Positions 62,055 through 64,000 of a stretch of DNA of 64,000 bases are shown here, one piece after another. The DNA comes from Armillaria gallica (taxonomy: Eukaryota; Basidiomycota; Agaricomycetes; Agaricales; Physalacriaceae). The translations under genes were made by a program, and so were the position numbers. The stretch is taken from NCBI GenBank assembly GCA_037576215.1, contig JBANDB010000008.1:1860001-1924000 (forward strand), in the 5' to 3' direction. The notes under the pieces are model-generated. The model worked only from the letters and a program-made list of their open reading frames with translations. It did not search any database and was not told where the DNA came from. Each line of letters opens with the position of its first letter. Within the stretch, counting starts at the first letter, position 1.

Positions 62055-62463
62055 AGACGTAGGATTCTTGCTAGATTAGTTAAGTACGAATCTAGGCTTC
62101 CTGTATTTCAGGATTATGCGTACACCAACTTGGTACTTGGCTCTGCTTATCGATGATACATCCCAGATACTTGACCTTTCTTTATTATGCGAATGCCCGA
62201 GAAATAATTTACTAGATACAGGGTCCACATAATGCCATTTCAGTAAATTACATTCTTTGTCTTTGTAGTGTTCCGGTTTTGTAGAGTGGGTCCTTTGTTA
62301 TTCGTGCCACTCGAGACAACAGTTTAAATAGTTCACGCGATCGATTCTCACGACTTAGAACCTAACCATCATCATCCACTGCTACAAATCGCGAAACGAC
62401 GCGTCTGTACGTTGGCAGTTTCCTAGTTTCCTGCGTCGCTCACCGGCCAATCATCCACAGAAC
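62055..62463. other. Intergenic between the two F-box genes
   Basis: About 400 bases of promoter and 3' UTR sequence. No other feature was seen. Confidence 0.4.
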
Positions 62464-64000
62464 ATGCCTCCGAAGCGCCTCAAAATGTCGCACGCCGAAG
62501 AACCAAAGGAGAAACGCCCCCAGAGAACGAGAGGACGTCGCGGTAGACTACAAGATCTAGTGAATATGCCACTAGACATCTGGCTTGAGGTGCGCCCGTG
62601 CATGTCGCGTAATAATAACGCGCCCTAATCACATCGGCGCGTCCTAGATCTTTGAAGTCCTGCACCCACTGGACCTACTGCATCTCGCCCGTTCCACCAA
62701 GCATTTGCGCTCAATACTGATGAGCCGGTCCTTATCCGCCATTTGGAAGAAAGCTCGACTATCGTCAGACTTTCCGGAGCCGATGCCCGGGGTTTCCGAG
62801 CCGGCGTGGGTCAGCCTTCTCTTTGAACCTAACTGTCATGTGTGTTCCCAAGGTCTCTCTCCTTTGAACGAGTGGCTGACTTAAATTTAGTTCTGTGTCA
62901 AAGGCACTGTGCACAGCGTCGATTTTACATTTCGTGCGCGTGTATGTGGCAACTGTACGGAGCAACAGTCAGTGCTTTTCATTGATTGTTGTCCGTGAGG
63001 CTAATCCTTTTGGAACCTTACAGAATCATCTCTCACCGGGCGGTTCTTCCGTTGCATGTCCTCTTGGGCTCAAAAGACGAGACCACCCGCGAAATTCTGG
63101 CCTGTCTACCTACTCGATATTCATGTAATGGGTTTTACCATCTCGTTATAAATCCCACTAATATCTGACATTAGCCCGAAAGCCTTTCAAGGGTCAAGAT
63201 ATATCTCTGCGTTGCGAGTATGAGCAGGTGAAAGCACACTATCTTTCTCTCTCATACGACCAGCGCAAAGCGTATTGCGAAGAACGAAAGGCATTCATTG
63301 CGGAGATAGCGAAGGTACAAGGGGTTTCTTTCTGTTTTCCTCATCTTCTTATTCTGTATATAGCATGTTCAAATCGGCGAAGCGTGGCAGAGGCAAAGAA
63401 TTTGTAATCGAGAGGAAGAGCTAGAACAGTTGCGGGTGGATAGGGCTAAAGCGTAAGTGGATTGTACAGAGGTCTGCCGGATGCTGGCTGACGTCGCTAC
63501 AGCATCTCCAGGAAGCTCGCCGACCTTGGCTACGAACAAGACCTGGAAAGCATCAAGGCTCCCGACTCTTTCCATGAACATCGTCTTGTCAAACAACCTC
63601 GAGCTTTAACTGAAAGAGGTATGCCAGATCTAAAATTTCGTACTGCATATTTTCTCACCGTTCTTTAGGCTGGAGCAACATCAGTCGAGATATGATTGAG
63701 TTCATGGAGAAGATGAGGAGCAAACGTCTTCATCGCGAACATACAGCTCTGATCAATTTACGGAAAGCCATTGCTGCTTCTCTTCTAAGAACGTACAAAT
63801 TATCCTCTTCTGGCACGCCTTACACCAGCATCCTTCCCACCATCGTTGACTTTTACAACTTCGGTCCAGTCAAGGACCTCCTTGAGCTTCCAGATCAAAT
63901 TATCGTCGACGAACCCAGATTCGCGCCAATCGTACCCCAGATCGATGCGCTCTGCCAGACCTGGCGTGAGCGTATTCACGACGAGCTCATCCAAATTGTG
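62464..64000 (+). CDS. F-box-like protein (3' partial)
   Basis: Start MPPKRLKMSHAEEPKEK at 62464. A basic N-terminus leads into an F-box motif split by an intron (LVNMPLDIWLE then IFEVLHPLDLLHLARSTKHL), followed by SLSAIWKKAR and a cysteine-containing block (FCVKGTVHSVDFTFRARVCGNC). The downstream exons at 63.2-64.0 kb are consistent with further coding sequence (QVKAHYLSLSYDQRK; LHREHTALINLRKAI; ILPTIVDFYNF) that runs off the end. Many mushroom F-box proteins have this Cys block after the F-box. It is the second F-box gene in a row but is not a copy of the first. Confidence 0.65.

Noticed and set aside
1..64000. tRNA, rRNA or CRISPR arrays
   Set aside because: I scanned for clover-leaf box motifs and regularly spaced repeats and found none; a tRNA search tool was not available.

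Overview
The window comes from a basidiomycete fungus, most likely a mushroom-forming agaricomycete. Most genes are split by many short (about 45-70 nt) GT-AG introns. The gene content includes a fungal adenylate-forming reductase, a dioxygenase-P450 fusion, fungal-type kinase-like proteins and F-box paralogues, none of them bacterial in layout. Assignments rest on motif recognition and hand-traced splice sites; no database search was run.

Layout. 2-2062 (+): the C-terminal part of a GH79 beta-glucuronidase-like enzyme. 2.3-18.7 kb: an accessory block with three minus-strand copies of one adenylate-forming reductase (A-T-R), all damaged to different degrees. A duplicated 5' fragment of the neighbouring RTP1/TANGO6 gene sits between copies 2 and 3. 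18.7-41.1 kb: a dense housekeeping block with RTP1/TANGO6 (+), BCD1 HIT zinc finger (+), a kinase-like protein (+), TRAPPC2L (-), MED18 (+), an ankyrin-FYVE-RING protein (+), an uncharacterised acidic protein (-), PI31 (-), PRP5 helicase (+), NSP1 nucleoporin (-) and a multi-pass membrane protein (+). 42.7-50.5 kb: a tandem pair of peroxidase-type dioxygenase/cytochrome P450 fusions; copy 1 is cut short and followed by a retroelement RNase H remnant. 50.5-55.6 kb: gene-poor, with a membrane protein carrying an in-frame stop, an orphan ORF, a large palindrome and two displaced NSP1 fragments. 55.7-64 kb: an ARO8-type aminotransferase, a divergent 14-3-3 protein and two F-box-type proteins, the last running off the window.

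How they relate. The housekeeping genes cover RNA polymerase II import/assembly (RTP1), Mediator (MED18), splicing (PRP5), snoRNP assembly (BCD1), proteasome regulation (PI31), nuclear pore (NSP1) and trafficking (TRAPPC2L, FYVE protein). They form no single pathway. The reductase array and the dioxygenase-P450 pair are typical of secondary or oxylipin metabolism; both grew by local duplication and are decaying.

Caution on sequence quality. Apparent single-base deletions, mostly in short homopolymer runs, occur in several unrelated genes (GH79, BCD1, dioxygenase-P450, membrane protein, reductases). Some may be assembly errors, so pseudogene calls based only on one missing base are tentative.
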